Source: Methylobacterium organophilum (GTDB taxonomy: Bacteria; Pseudomonadota; Alphaproteobacteria; Rhizobiales; Beijerinckiaceae). Taken from it: a DNA stretch of 64,000 bases. Under the pieces are notes generated by a model. That model saw only the letters and a program-made list of their open reading frames with translations. It was not told where the DNA came from and searched no databases. The position numbers and the translations under genes are program-made. The DNA is taken from contig NZ_BPQV01000007.1 in the NCBI RefSeq assembly GCF_022179465.1, positions 186,001-250,000 of the forward strand, written 5' to 3'. The first letter of the stretch is position 1. Every line of letters starts with the position of its first letter. Below, piece after piece: positions 1-8,129 of this stretch.

Positions 1-1
1 G

Positions 2-361
2 GAAAAGCTCGAATGGCCCCGCCGCCGCCGGGCCGAGGGAACGGCGCCGGAATCCGGCACCCTCGTCGTCTGCGTCGAGAGTGCCTTCGCCCTCGACTTG
101 CAGCACCTCGCTCCCGTGGTGATCCAGCGCGTCAACGCCCATTACGGCTGGGCCTGCATCCACCGGATCTCCCTGCGCCAGGGCCGGGTGAGCCCCCCGA
201 TACGCCGCGCGCTCGCCAGAAACCTCGATCCGGCGAAGCGCGGCGAGGTGGCGCTCGCCGTCTCGCGCATCGAGGAGGAGGGCCTGCGGGATGCCCTCGA
301 CCGGCTCGGCCTCGCCGTGGTCGCCGAGCAGCCTGGCGGCAGAACGCCCAAGATTCGGTGA
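2..361 (+). CDS. DUF721 (DciA-like) family protein, 5' end missing
   Basis: The frame is open from the window edge and ends at TGA 359-361, so only the C-terminal 119 residues are present. The visible part contains the DUF721 core around VVIQRVNAHYGWACIHRISL, with the characteristic Asn-x-x-x-Gly and Ile-Arg-like strand pattern. Members of this family relate to DciA, which helps load the replicative helicase in bacteria lacking DnaC. In related alphaproteobacteria a DUF721 gene commonly sits directly before a dsbA-like gene, as here (96 bases apart). The family call is by recognition; helicase loading is inferred from the family. Confidence 0.75.
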   Translation, partial: EKLEWPRRRRAEGTAPESGTLVVCVESAFALDLQHLAPVVIQRVNAHYGWACIHRISLRQGRVSPPIRRALARNLDPAKRGEVALAVSRIEEEGLRDALDRLGLAVVAEQPGGRTPKIR

Positions 362-457
362 GGAGCGGGGGCGCGGCATGGGCTGCGCTTGCCTTCTCGC
401 GAACCCGGGCCTACCGCCTTCACCTTGAGAACGAGCTTTCGCGAGCGAAGGGAGCGC

Positions 458-1120
458 ATGCGCACGATGATCACCCGGCGCGATACCATCAAGACCGTCG
501 GCCTCGCCGCCGGCGCGGCCCTCCTCATGCCGCGCCTGACCCTCTCGGCCCTGGCCCAGTCCGTCGACGAGGCCGCCCTCGCCCAGCCCGGCCCCCTCGG
601 CGACGTCTGGCTCGGCAACAAGGACGCCAAGGTCACGATCATCGAATACGCCTCGATGACCTGCTCCCATTGCGCGCATTTTCACGCGACGACCTGGCCG
701 GTCCTGAGGGAACGCTACATCGACACGGGCAAGGTGCGCTTCACCCTGCGGGAGTTTCCCCTCGACCCGCTCGCCACCGCCGCCTTCATGCTCGCCCGCT
801 GCGACGGCGACGCCAAGTACTACCCCATCACCGACCTGCTCTTCGACCAGCAGCCGAACTGGGCCTTCGTGCGCAAGCCGCAATCCCCCGTCGATGCTAT
901 GGAACAGCTGCTGCGCCAGGCCGGCTTCTCCAAGGAGAAGTTCGAAGCCTGCCTGAAGGACCAGAAGATCTACGGCGCCATCAATGCGGTGAAGGCACGG
1001 GGCCTCGACACCCTCAAGGTCGAGTCGACGCCGACCTTCTTCATCAACGGAACCAAGTATTCCGGCGCCATGTCCATCGAAGAGATGGAGAAGATCATCA
1101 AGCCGATCCTCGGCGCCTGA
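458..1120 (+). CDS. DsbA-family thiol:disulfide oxidoreductase (thioredoxin-like, Tat-type signal)
   Basis: The 220-residue protein has a signal-like N-terminus with twin arginines (TRRDTIKTVG) followed by a hydrophobic stretch ending near ALA-QS, so it is probably exported, perhaps by Tat. A thioredoxin fold follows. The redox motif is C69-S-H-C72, and the cis-Pro loop is STPTFFING at about residues 190-198. This matches the DsbA/BdbD/Com1 group, which uses Cys-X-X-Cys to oxidise or reshuffle disulfides in periplasmic proteins. The start at 458 is preferred over an upstream in-frame ATG at 389 because AGGGAG lies just before it and the signal then begins at residue 1. No DsbB partner is visible in the window. 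Confidence 0.88.
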   Translation: MRTMITRRDTIKTVGLAAGAALLMPRLTLSALAQSVDEAALAQPGPLGDVWLGNKDAKVTIIEYASMTCSHCAHFHATTWPVLRERYIDTGKVRFTLREFPLDPLATAAFMLARCDGDAKYYPITDLLFDQQPNWAFVRKPQSPVDAMEQLLRQAGFSKEKFEACLKDQKIYGAINAVKARGLDTLKVESTPTFFINGTKYSGAMSIEEMEKIIKPILGA

Positions 1121-1184
1121 GGAGCCCCGACCCGATCCGAAAAGCCGAATATTATCAATTGTTTAACATCACGGCGGCGCGCCT

Positions 1185-1213
1185 TGACACCCAAGATGGG
1201 CGAAACTATGGTG
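1185..1213 (+). promoter_or_regulatory. Promoter of the atp (F0) operon
   Basis: A perfect -35 box TTGACA (1185-1190) is separated by 17 bases from TATGGT (1208-1213), an acceptable -10. It lies in the AT-richer gap after the dsbA-like gene, about 60 bases before atpI. This is the best sigma-70-like promoter I found in the window. Confidence 0.65.
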
Positions 1214-1271
1214 CGCCGCGCCTGAGGGGCGTTTCGGTTCCCTTCGCTCTCGACATCGTGAGTTTTCGCCG

Positions 1272-1637
1272 TTGAACGGCAACGAAACAGGTGACGGGCG
1301 CGAGGACGGGGCGGACGCCGGAGGCGACCTTTCCGCGAGGCTCAGACGTCTCGAGACGCAGCTTGAACGGAAGCGGCCTTCCGCTGCTCCCGGTCATTCC
1401 ACGCGTGCCGATGCATCGGGGGGCCCGTCACCGCTCGGCCAGGCCATGCGGCTTTCGACCGAGTTCGTGGCAGGCGTGATCGCGGGAGGAATCCTCGGCT
1501 GGATCTTCGACCATCTCCTGGGCACGAGGCCCTGGGGGTTGATGATCTTCCTGGTGCTCGGCTTCCTCACCGGCATCTACAACGTCATGCGTCTGTCCGG
1601 CTTCGGCGGGATGGGGGGCGTAAACAAGAAACCTTGA
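1272..1637 (+). CDS. atpI: ATP synthase protein I (AtpI)
   Basis: A 121-residue protein with a charged N-terminal half (LSARLRRLETQLERKR) and two closely spaced membrane helices (about residues 64-82 and 90-106), ending in a short Gly-rich tail. This matches the AtpI/AtpZ family, which assists assembly of the c-ring and precedes the F0 genes. I place the start at TTG 1272 because no ATG or GTG in frame gives a family-like N-terminus; the ribosome-binding site is weak. It is the first gene of the F0 operon and lies 102 bases before atpB. Confidence 0.85.
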   Translation: MNGNETGDGREDGADAGGDLSARLRRLETQLERKRPSAAPGHSTRADASGGPSPLGQAMRLSTEFVAGVIAGGILGWIFDHLLGTRPWGLMIFLVLGFLTGIYNVMRLSGFGGMGGVNKKP

Positions 1638-1739
1638 GCGGAAGGGCTTGAGGACGCGCTCGCTTCGTGTATGGCGTCACGCGAGCACGGGCGCAGCGGG
1701 TTCTTCCGCGGCGCGAGAACAAAGGGCGGAAGCGGTCTT

Positions 1740-2495
1740 ATGGCGGTCTCGATCGACCCGATCCACCAGTTCGAGCTTCATCCGCTCGTGTCGCTGGGCC
1801 ATATCGGCAACCAGCAGCTCGCGTTCACGCAGTCGGCGCTCTACATGTTCGCCGCCGTGGGCGTCATCGCCCTCATCACCATCGTCGCCACCGCCTCGCG
1901 CTCGGTCGTCCCGGGCCGCATGCAGGCCCTGGCCGAGGTCTTCTACGAATTCATCGCGGACACGCTGCACCAGGCCACCGGCGACGGCGGTAAGCGCTTC
2001 CTGCCCCTGGTGTTCTCGCTGTTCATGTTCGTGCTCATCCTGAACCTGTTCGGGATGATCCCCTACGCCTTCGCGGTGACGAGCCACCTGATCATCACCT
2101 TCGGCCTCGCCGCCCTGGTGATCACCGTCGTCGTCGCCTACGGCCTGATGAAGCACGGCACCCACTTCCTCGGGCTGTTCGTGCCGTCGGGCGTGCCGAA
2201 GCCGCTGCTCGCCATCCTGGTGCCGATCGAGATCATCTCCTTCATCTCGCGCCCGATCAGCCTCTCGGTCCGTCTCTTCGCCAACGTGCTCGCTGGCCAC
2301 ATCGCGATGAAGATCTTCGCCTTCTTCGTGGTGCAGCTGCTGCTCGCCGGCGCCTGGAGCGTGCTCTCGCCGCTGCCGCTCTTCCTCACGATCGCCCTCA
2401 CCGCCCTGGAATTCCTGGTGGCGGCCCTCCAGGCCTACGTCTTCGCGACGCTGACGGCGATCTACCTCAACGACGCGCTTCACCCCGGCCACTGA
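1740..2495 (+). CDS. atpB: F0F1 ATP synthase subunit a
   Basis: This 251-residue integral membrane protein forms the half-channels that carry protons past the c-ring. Five or more hydrophobic helices are visible. The essential arginine is R178 in [14 protein letters not shown], the family signature. The ATG at 1740 is chosen over the more upstream frame because the family starts a few residues before an HQFELHP-like segment and GGGCGGAAG lies just upstream. The order atpI-atpB-atpE-atpF'-atpF is the typical alphaproteobacterial F0 operon, separate from the F1 genes, which are not in this window. Confidence 0.96.
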   Translation: MAVSIDPIHQFELHPLVSLGHIGNQQLAFTQSALYMFAAVGVIALITIVATASRSVVPGRMQALAEVFYEFIADTLHQATGDGGKRFLPLVFSLFMFVLILNLFGMIPYAFAVTSHLIITFGLAALVITVVVAYGLMKHGTHFLGLFVPSGVPKPLLAILVPIEIISFISRPISLSVRLFANVLAGHIAMKIFAFFVVQLLLAGAWSVLSPLPLFLTIALTALEFLVAALQAYVFATLTAIYLNDALHPGH

Positions 2496-2550
2496 TCCGG
2501 TCGATCCACCCGCCGCAACGAAAATCGTTCAAGACACTCAGGAGTTCATG

Positions 2551-2778
2551 ATGGATCCCGTCGCTGCCAAGTACATCGGTGCCGGTCTCGCCTGCCTCGG
2601 CATGGCGGGCGCGGGCATCGGCCTCGGCAACCTGTTCGGTCAGTTCCTCGCCGGCGCCCTGCGCAACCCCTCCGCGGCCGACGGCCAGCGCGCCACCCTG
2701 CTCCTCGGCTTCGCGCTGACGGAAGCGCTCGGCATCTTCTCGCTGCTGATCGCCCTGCTGCTCCTGTTCGCGGTCTGA
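2551..2778 (+). CDS. atpE: F0F1 ATP synthase subunit c
   Basis: A 75-residue hairpin protein of two Gly/Ala-rich membrane helices joined by a polar loop ([11 protein letters not shown]). It forms the rotating proteolipid ring. The proton-binding carboxylate is the Glu in LTEALGIF of helix 2. Two adjacent ATG codons (2548 and 2551) are possible starts; AGGAG at 2540-2544 is better spaced for 2551. The gene is followed at once by a strong hairpin plus T-run, which may set its high expression relative to the b subunits. Confidence 0.96.
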   Translation: MDPVAAKYIGAGLACLGMAGAGIGLGNLFGQFLAGALRNPSAADGQRATLLLGFALTEALGIFSLLIALLLLFAV

Positions 2779-2789
2779 TCCGTCACGGG

Positions 2790-2827
2790 GCCGGCCGCCC
2801 GGGCGCATCGCCCGGGGGCCGGCTCTT
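2790..2827 (+). terminator. Terminator/attenuator after atpE
   Basis: A 15-bp GC-only stem with a single bulged G (arms 2790-2805 and 2809-2823, loop CAT) is followed by TCTTTT. It is a textbook intrinsic terminator shape, but it lies inside the F0 operon, 67 bases before atpF'. Confidence 0.75.
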
Positions 2828-2893
2828 TTCCGCCAAGGCGCACCGGTTGCCCCGCCTCCTGCGGGGCGCCCAGTTTCCGTCCCGGACGAGGCA

Positions 2894-3490
2894 ATGGCCG
2901 AGCATCATCCCCTCACGACCCCCTCGCCGAACGCGGACACCAAGATCGATCCGCATGCGGGCGCGCATACCGAGCATCCCTCGGGCGGCCACGGGGGCGC
3001 CTTCCCGCCCTTCGAGAGCCACACCTTTCTCTCGCAGCTCATCTGGCTCGCGCTGGCCTTCGGCCTGCTCTACTACCTGATGGCCAAGGTGGCGCTGCCG
3101 CGGATCGAATCGATCCTGCACGACCGTTCGAACCGGCTCGCGGCCGATCTCGACGAGGCCCAGCGCATGAAGTCCGAGGCCGATGCCGCGGGCGAGGCCT
3201 ACGAGAAGTCCCTGCGGGAGGCTCAGGCCAAGGCCCAGGCGATCGCCCAGGAGACGCGCAACGCCCTCTCCGCCGAGTCCGATGCCAAGCGCAAGGCGCT
3301 CGAGGCCGAGCTGAACCAGAAGCTCGCCGCCTCCGAGGCGACCATCCGCAGCCGCACCGCCGAGGCCATGGGCAATGTCCGCACCATCGCGGGCGAGACG
3401 GCTTCCGCGATCGTCGAGCGCCTGACCGGCACCGCGCCGGACACGGCGAGCCTCGACCGCGCCCTCGACCGGGCCTCCCTGGCCCACTGA
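2894..3490 (+). CDS. atpF': F0F1 ATP synthase subunit b' (second b-type stator)
   Basis: The 198-residue protein has a His/Pro-rich N-terminal tail (about residues 1-40), one membrane helix (LIWLALAFGLLYYLMAKVAL, about 50-69) and a long Ala/Glu/Lys-rich coiled-coil. That is the shape of the peripheral stator arm. Alphaproteobacteria and cyanobacteria carry two different b subunits, and the first of the pair with an extended N-terminus is b'. It follows the atpE hairpin and precedes atpF by 24 bases. Confidence 0.92.
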   Translation: MAEHHPLTTPSPNADTKIDPHAGAHTEHPSGGHGGAFPPFESHTFLSQLIWLALAFGLLYYLMAKVALPRIESILHDRSNRLAADLDEAQRMKSEADAAGEAYEKSLREAQAKAQAIAQETRNALSAESDAKRKALEAELNQKLAASEATIRSRTAEAMGNVRTIAGETASAIVERLTGTAPDTASLDRALDRASLAH

Positions 3491-3514
3491 TCCCGACGAG
3501 ACCTCGAGACGAGC

Positions 3515-4003
3515 ATGTTGCTGACAGCGGAATTCTGGGTCGCCGTCGCCTTCGTGGTGTTCATGGCGATCGCCTGGAAGGCGGGCGCCTTCGGCATGAT
3601 GACGAAGGGCCTCGACGGCCGCGCCAAGCGCGTCCGCAACGAGCTCGACGAGGCCCGGCGCCTGCGTGAGGAGGCCGCCGCCGTGCTGGCCGACTACAAG
3701 CGCCGCCGCACCGAGGCCGAGCGCGAGGCCGAGCGCATCGTGGCGAATGCCCGCGAGGAAGCCCAGCGCGCCGCCGAGGAGGGCCATGCCCGCCTGAACG
3801 ACTTCGTCGCCCGCCGCACCAAGTCGGCCGAGGCGAAGATCGCCCAGGCCGAGGCCCAGGCCGCCGCCCAGGTCCGGGCCGCCGCCGCCGACGCCGCGGT
3901 GAAGGTCTCGGAGACGATCCTGCGCGAGCGTCTCAGCGGCGATGCCGCCCAGGCCCTGGTGAAGTCCAGCCTCGGAGAGGTGAAGGCCCGCCTGCAGGCC
4001 TGA
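3515..4003 (+). CDS. atpF: F0F1 ATP synthase subunit b
   Basis: A 162-residue stator subunit with an N-terminal membrane helix (about residues 4-22, [16 protein letters not shown]) and a coiled-coil rich in Arg, Glu and Ala. It pairs with b' to hold F1 against rotation. It is the last gene of the F0 operon: an intrinsic terminator follows within 50 bases. The ATG at 3515 gives the usual short periplasmic N-terminus of the family. Confidence 0.95.
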   Translation: MLLTAEFWVAVAFVVFMAIAWKAGAFGMMTKGLDGRAKRVRNELDEARRLREEAAAVLADYKRRRTEAEREAERIVANAREEAQRAAEEGHARLNDFVARRTKSAEAKIAQAEAQAAAQVRAAAADAAVKVSETILRERLSGDAAQALVKSSLGEVKARLQA

Positions 4004-4032
4004 GCCGAACCGCTCCGACGTGACGAAGACGA

Positions 4033-4060
4033 GCCGCCCCCTCCGGGCGGCTTTTCTTTT
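4033..4060 (+). terminator. Intrinsic terminator of the atp operon
   Basis: Stem GCCGCCC / GGGCGGC with a short CCTCC loop is followed by TTTTCTTTT. It ends the F0 operon. Confidence 0.85.
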
Positions 4061-4237
4061 GGCCGCCGCCATGCTGGTCGTTGCGCGCCCCGGCCCCTAA
4101 CTCCGGCAGCGCGGACGCGGTCGTATCTGCCCGCTCCGCTTCCGGAGACGGTCGGCCGGCCCATCCTTTCCCGGGGCCTGAAAGGGTGCAGGGTCCCGGG
4201 CTCGAAGAAAAAATCCCACCCGAGAGGAAGACGACCC

Positions 4238-4564
4238 ATGACCCTGGTTTCGGTGATGTATCCGGGCGGTGCCGATGCCCGTTTCGACATGGACTACTAC
4301 CTGACCAAGCACATGCCGCTGGTGGCCGAGCGCTGGTCGGCCCTGGGCCTGAAGGAGGCCAAGGTGGTCAAGGGCGTCGCGACGCCGGACGGTGCCCCCG
4401 CCCCCTATCCGGTGATCGCCCTGCTGACCTGGGATTCGGCCGACGCCTTCTCGGCCGCCGTCGCCCGGCACGGCGCCGAGATCTTCGGGGACATCCCGAA
4501 CTTCACGAACACCCAGCCCTCCGTCCAGATCAACGACGTGGCCTGGACGCATCCGGCGCAATAG
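4238..4564 (+). CDS. EthD-family protein
   Basis: A 108-residue cytoplasmic protein of the EthD ferredoxin-like (dimeric alpha-beta barrel) fold. The hallmark is an early DMDYYLTKHMPLV segment, where the tyrosine/histidine pair and Met-Pro are conserved. EthD was named from an ether-degradation cluster, but most members have no assigned reaction. The next gene begins 20 bases later and is probably co-transcribed. No ether-degrading cytochrome P450 is nearby, so the original EthD role is not implied. Confidence 0.85.
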   Translation: MTLVSVMYPGGADARFDMDYYLTKHMPLVAERWSALGLKEAKVVKGVATPDGAPAPYPVIALLTWDSADAFSAAVARHGAEIFGDIPNFTNTQPSVQINDVAWTHPAQ

Positions 4565-4584
4565 GACGAGGCAGGACGCGGGCG

Positions 4585-4893
4585 ATGATCGACATCATCA
4601 AGCAGGTTCAGGAGAAGAATCCGGGGCTCGGCACGACCATCATCGTGCTGCGCGCCGATTCGCGGGCGCTCGCGGGACCGGACCGGCTGACCCCGGAGGC
4701 GCAGGCCTGGCTCGACGCCAAGGCGCCGGATGCGCGCCTCGTGCAGGAGACGATCCTGCTCGCGCCCTATCCCGGCGCCGCGCCGGTCGAGCGCACGGTG
4801 ACCGTCCTGTCCTTCAAGGATGCGATGCAGCTCGCCGCCTTCGCGACGGCCTGGACGGCCGATCCGATCCCGGACGAGGAGGAGAGCGCCTGA
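4585..4893 (+). CDS. Hypothetical protein, about 102 residues
   Basis: I do not recognise the family. The protein is soluble, with an N-terminal segment MIDIIKQVQEKNPGLGTTII and a C-terminal acidic tail ending DEEESA. Codon third positions are strongly G/C as in neighbouring genes, which supports coding. The start at 4585 follows the EthD gene by 20 bases, so the two are probably one transcript. The stop lies 28 bases before the convergent end of pyruvate kinase, with a CCCCTC/GAGGGG hairpin between. Confidence 0.55.
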   Translation: MIDIIKQVQEKNPGLGTTIIVLRADSRALAGPDRLTPEAQAWLDAKAPDARLVQETILLAPYPGAAPVERTVTVLSFKDAMQLAAFATAWTADPIPDEEESA

Positions 4894-4921
4894 GGCGCCC
4901 TCCCCTCTCTCTTCGAGGGGG

Positions 4922-6370
4922 TCAGGCCCGCTCGGCGTGCTCGCGGGTCACGAAGGCGATCCGGATCATGTTGGTGGCGCCGGGAATGCCGAAGGGCACG
5001 CCGGCCACCACCGCGACCCGGTCGCCGATCTCGGCGAAGCGCTCGCGCACCGCGAACTTCGCCGCGCGGAAGGCCATGTCGTCCACGTCGCTCGCATCCT
5101 TCGTCACGATCGGATGCGTGCCCCAGACGATGGCGAGGCGGCGGGCGGTCTCCCGCTTCGGGGTGAGCGCGATCACGCTGGCATTGGGCCGCGAGCGGGC
5201 GAGGCGCTGCACGGTCGAGCCGGAATGGGTCCAGGCCATGATCGCCCGCAGGCCGAGGGCATCGACGATCGAATGCGCCGCGGCGGCGATGGCGTCGGAG
5301 GCCGTCGCCTCCGGGCTGGAGCGCTGGGCGGTCAGGATCGACCAGTAGAGCGCGTCCTTCTCCACCTGCTCGGCGATGCGGCTCATGGTCGTGATCGCCT
5401 CGACCGGGTACTGGCCCGCCGCGCTCTCGGCCGAGAGCATCACCGCATCCGCGCCCTCGTAGACGGCGGTGGCGACGTCCGACACCTCGGCGCGGGTCGG
5501 CACCGGGGCCGTGATCATCGATTCGAGCATCTGCGTCGCGACGACCACGGGCTTGCCGAGGCGGCGCGCGCCGCGGGTGATGCGCTTCTGGACGCCGGGC
5601 ACCTGCTCCAGGGGCATCTCCACGCCGAGATCGCCGCGGGCGACCATGATGCCGTCGGAGACCTCGATGATCTCGTCGAGGCGGGCCAGAGCCTGCGGCT
5701 TCTCGATCTTGGCCATCACCAGGGCGCGGCCGGCGGCGACCTTCTTCACCTCGGCCACGTCCTCGGGCCGCTGCACGAAGGAGACGGCGATCCAGTCGGC
5801 GCCCGCGTTCAGCCCCGCCTCCAGATCGGCGCGGTCCTTCTCGGTCATGGCCGGCAGGGGCAGCACCGTGTGGGGCAGCGAGACGCCCTTGCGGTTCGAG
5901 ATGCGGCCCGCGACATCGACGCGGGTGACGGCGCGTCCCTCGCTCACCTCGGTGACATGCATCCGCAGCTTGCCGTCGTCGACGAGCACCTCGTGCCCGA
6001 CCTCGAGGGCCGTCAGGATCTCGGGATGGGGAAGGTAGACGCGATTCGAATCGCCCGGCGTCGGGTCGGAATCGAACACGAAGCTCTGCCCCTGGACGAG
6101 CTCGACCCCGGTCTCGGCGAAGGCGCCGACGCGGAGCTTGGGCCCCTGCAGGTCGACGAGGATGCCGATCGGGCGCTTGGCCTCGCGCTCGATCGTGCGG
6201 ATCACCTCGATCTTCTCCGGCAGCTTCTCGCGCTGGAGATGGCTCATGTTGATGCGGAACACGTCGGCGCCCGCCTGGAACAGCTTGGCGATCATCTCCG
6301 GCGTGTCGGAGGCCGGCCCCAGGGTCGCGACGATCTTCGTACGGCGTGCGCGCTTCAATCCCGCCTCCAT
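4922..6370 (-). CDS. pyk: Pyruvate kinase
   Basis: The 482-residue enzyme converts phosphoenolpyruvate and ADP to pyruvate and ATP. It has the standard barrel/B domain/C-terminal layout: the start RTKIVATLGPASD, the Mg2+ and substrate motif AKIEKPQ (K221, E223), and the MVARGDLGVE segment (R245, D247, E251). The C-terminal third has the allosteric-type domain. It is transcribed alone, convergent with the EthD pair and divergent from the outer-membrane protein gene. Length and motifs are complete, so it should be functional. Confidence 0.96.
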   Translation of the reverse strand: MEAGLKRARRTKIVATLGPASDTPEMIAKLFQAGADVFRINMSHLQREKLPEKIEVIRTIEREAKRPIGILVDLQGPKLRVGAFAETGVELVQGQSFVFDSDPTPGDSNRVYLPHPEILTALEVGHEVLVDDGKLRMHVTEVSEGRAVTRVDVAGRISNRKGVSLPHTVLPLPAMTEKDRADLEAGLNAGADWIAVSFVQRPEDVAEVKKVAAGRALVMAKIEKPQALARLDEIIEVSDGIMVARGDLGVEMPLEQVPGVQKRITRGARRLGKPVVVATQMLESMITAPVPTRAEVSDVATAVYEGADAVMLSAESAAGQYPVEAITTMSRIAEQVEKDALYWSILTAQRSSPEATASDAIAAAAHSIVDALGLRAIMAWTHSGSTVQRLARSRPNASVIALTPKRETARRLAIVWGTHPIVTKDASDVDDMAFRAAKFAVRERFAEIGDRVAVVAGVPFGIPGATNMIRIAFVTREHAERA

Positions 6371-6707
6371 GTCCGTAGGACCCGCCGGTGCAGGGATACC
6401 GGAAGCGGGAACGGCTCGGCGAAGGGGAGGCCCGTGAGAAGGCGGGCGGATCGCCGTGCGAGTGCTGCGGTCAAAAGCCTCGCCGGCCCCGCGCCGTCAA
6501 GGGCCGCGTGCGGGGCTGCAACCACGGATGCGTGAACCGCGAGGGCGGACGGCCTTGCCGGCAAAGGAAATGCGAAAGGCCGCAAAATGCGACTCGGACC
6601 GGCTTTCGGGAAGGGTTCTCGGCGACCTGTGGCGCACAAGTCATAGGCGAAGAGTCAAGCTCTGCCGTAACCTAGGGTCAGATATGCCCTTCGAGAAAGC
6701 GCACCCC
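6371..6707. other. Intergenic region between pyk and the barrel protein gene
   Basis: About 340 bases hold the divergent promoters of pyk and the outer-membrane protein. I see no gene here. The last 60 bases before 6708 are AT-richer and probably carry the barrel gene's promoter, but I cannot name clear boxes. Confidence 0.5.
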
Positions 6708-7556
6708 ATGAAGAAGCTGGTTCTGACGGCCGCGGCCGTCGCGCTCCTGACGAGCGCCGCCTCGGCCGCCGATCTGCCCCGCCGCGTCGAGCCGCCGGTC
6801 GTCTTCACGCCCGTCCCCGTCTTCACCTGGACCGGCTTCTTCGCCGGCGTCGAGACGAGCTACAGCTTCCTCGACCGTCAGCGCTACACCACCACCGGCA
6901 TCGACACCGCCAACATCACGGCGATCAATCTCGGCCAGCGCGTCGGCGCGGTCCGCTCCCGCGACATCGACGGGCTCGGCAGCCTCGGCGGCGGCTTCGG
7001 CTACAATTATCAGTTCACCCCCGGCTCCGGCATCGTGGTCGGCGCGGCGCTGAACGTCGACTGGACCGACATTCACAAGAACACCGTCGCCATCGGCAAT
7101 CTGGGCGACCCGAGCGTCTATCGCTCCAGCCTCGAGTGGCTCGGCACCCTCAACGGCCGCGTCGGCTACGCCTTCGACCGGTTCATGATCTACGGCACCG
7201 GCGGCCTCGCCTTCGGCTATGCCGAGAACAGCGCCGCCTTCTACGGCAACGACCTCACCCTCCGTTATGCCGGCGGCGACATCAGCTTCCGCACCGGCTT
7301 CGCCTATGGCGGCGGCGTGGAATACGCCATCCCCGAGGACAGCTTCCTGAACTACCTGAGCGTCGGCAAGTATCTCGGCATCAAGTCGAGCGCCGTGACC
7401 CTCAAGGCCGAGTACCTGCACTACGACCTCGGCTCCCGGAACGTGCTCGTCGCCAATACCGGCCTGCCCGGCGTGTTCGGCACCGGCTACAATGTCCGCT
7501 TCAACAACGAAGGCAACATTATCCGCGCCGGCTTCAACTACAAGTTCGGCGAGTAA
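6708..7556 (+). CDS. Omp25/Omp31-like outer-membrane beta-barrel protein
   Basis: The 282-residue precursor begins MKKLVLTAAAVALLTSAASA, a clear signal peptide. The mature part starts ADLPRR and soon has FTWTGFFAGV, the signature of the Rhizobiales Omp25/Omp31/porin-like barrels. The rest is alternating strands rich in Gly, Tyr and Asn, ending FNYKFGE. These abundant surface proteins help keep envelope integrity; no transport activity can be assigned. An ATG at 6684 is in frame, but 6708 places the signal peptide correctly. A GGGCGGG/CCCGCCC hairpin at 7587-7616 follows. Confidence 0.85.
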   Translation: MKKLVLTAAAVALLTSAASAADLPRRVEPPVVFTPVPVFTWTGFFAGVETSYSFLDRQRYTTTGIDTANITAINLGQRVGAVRSRDIDGLGSLGGGFGYNYQFTPGSGIVVGAALNVDWTDIHKNTVAIGNLGDPSVYRSSLEWLGTLNGRVGYAFDRFMIYGTGGLAFGYAENSAAFYGNDLTLRYAGGDISFRTGFAYGGGVEYAIPEDSFLNYLSVGKYLGIKSSAVTLKAEYLHYDLGSRNVLVANTGLPGVFGTGYNVRFNNEGNIIRAGFNYKFGE

Positions 7557-7586
7557 GACGTCGATCCTCGACGCGTTCGACGGCGG

Positions 7587-7625
7587 GGGCGGGTGTTCCG
7601 AAAGGGGCGCCCGCCCTCTTCGTTT
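7587..7625 (+). terminator. Probable terminator after the barrel protein gene
   Basis: Arms GGGCGGG (7587-7593) and CCCGCCC (7610-7616) close a 16-base loop and are followed by TCTTCGTTT. The T-run is imperfect. Confidence 0.55.
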
Positions 7626-7663
7626 GGGCGCCTTGCGGCGAGGTCAGGAAGACCGGCCCGCGG

Positions 7664-8128
7664 TTACGGCTCGCCGCTCAGCGGCTGGCCGGGATCGCCG
7701 AGCTGGATCGTCCAGCTCTTCTGTTCGCCGGTATCGACCTCGATGAAGCCGTTGCGGTCGTAGCCGCGGGCGAGGCAATCCTCGACGCCGCGGATCGTGA
7801 AGGCGGTGTCCTTGGTGCACATCATGGCGCGCCCGCTCCACTCGCCGCCGCGCGTGTAATCGACCGCGAAGACGTAATAGAAGCGCGCGGCCAGCGCCCC
7901 GCGCAGCAGCGTGGCGCAATCCTTCGGCTTCAGATCCCACCAGCCTTCCGTGACCCAGCCCTGGGGGTCGCGGTAGCCGAGGGTGACGCCGACCTTGCTG
8001 GCGGTCTGGTTGCACAGCCGCAGATCCGCCTGGGCCGGTCCTGCCAGGATGCACAGGCCGGCCGCCCAAACGGCGAGGGGGGCGCGACGCCGGCGGCCGC
8101 CCCCCTGCTTCACGACATGTTCGAACAA
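7664..8128 (-). CDS. DUF1036 domain protein, secreted
   Basis: The protein carries an Arg-rich n-region (GGGRRRRAPLAVWAAG), a hydrophobic core and a likely cleavage after AGPAQA. The mature part then begins DLRLCNQTASKVGVTLGYRD, the DUF1036 signature, with paired cysteines. The function of DUF1036 is unknown. The start is uncertain: TTG 8128 lies right after the glycerate-kinase stop and suits a signal peptide, while an ATG at 8164 would overlap that gene by 35 bases. It is probably co-transcribed with the upstream kinase gene. Confidence 0.75.
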   Translation of the reverse strand: MFEHVVKQGGGRRRRAPLAVWAAGLCILAGPAQADLRLCNQTASKVGVTLGYRDPQGWVTEGWWDLKPKDCATLLRGALAARFYYVFAVDYTRGGEWSGRAMMCTKDTAFTIRGVEDCLARGYDRNGFIEVDTGEQKSWTIQLGDPGQPLSGEP

Positions 8129-8129
8129 G

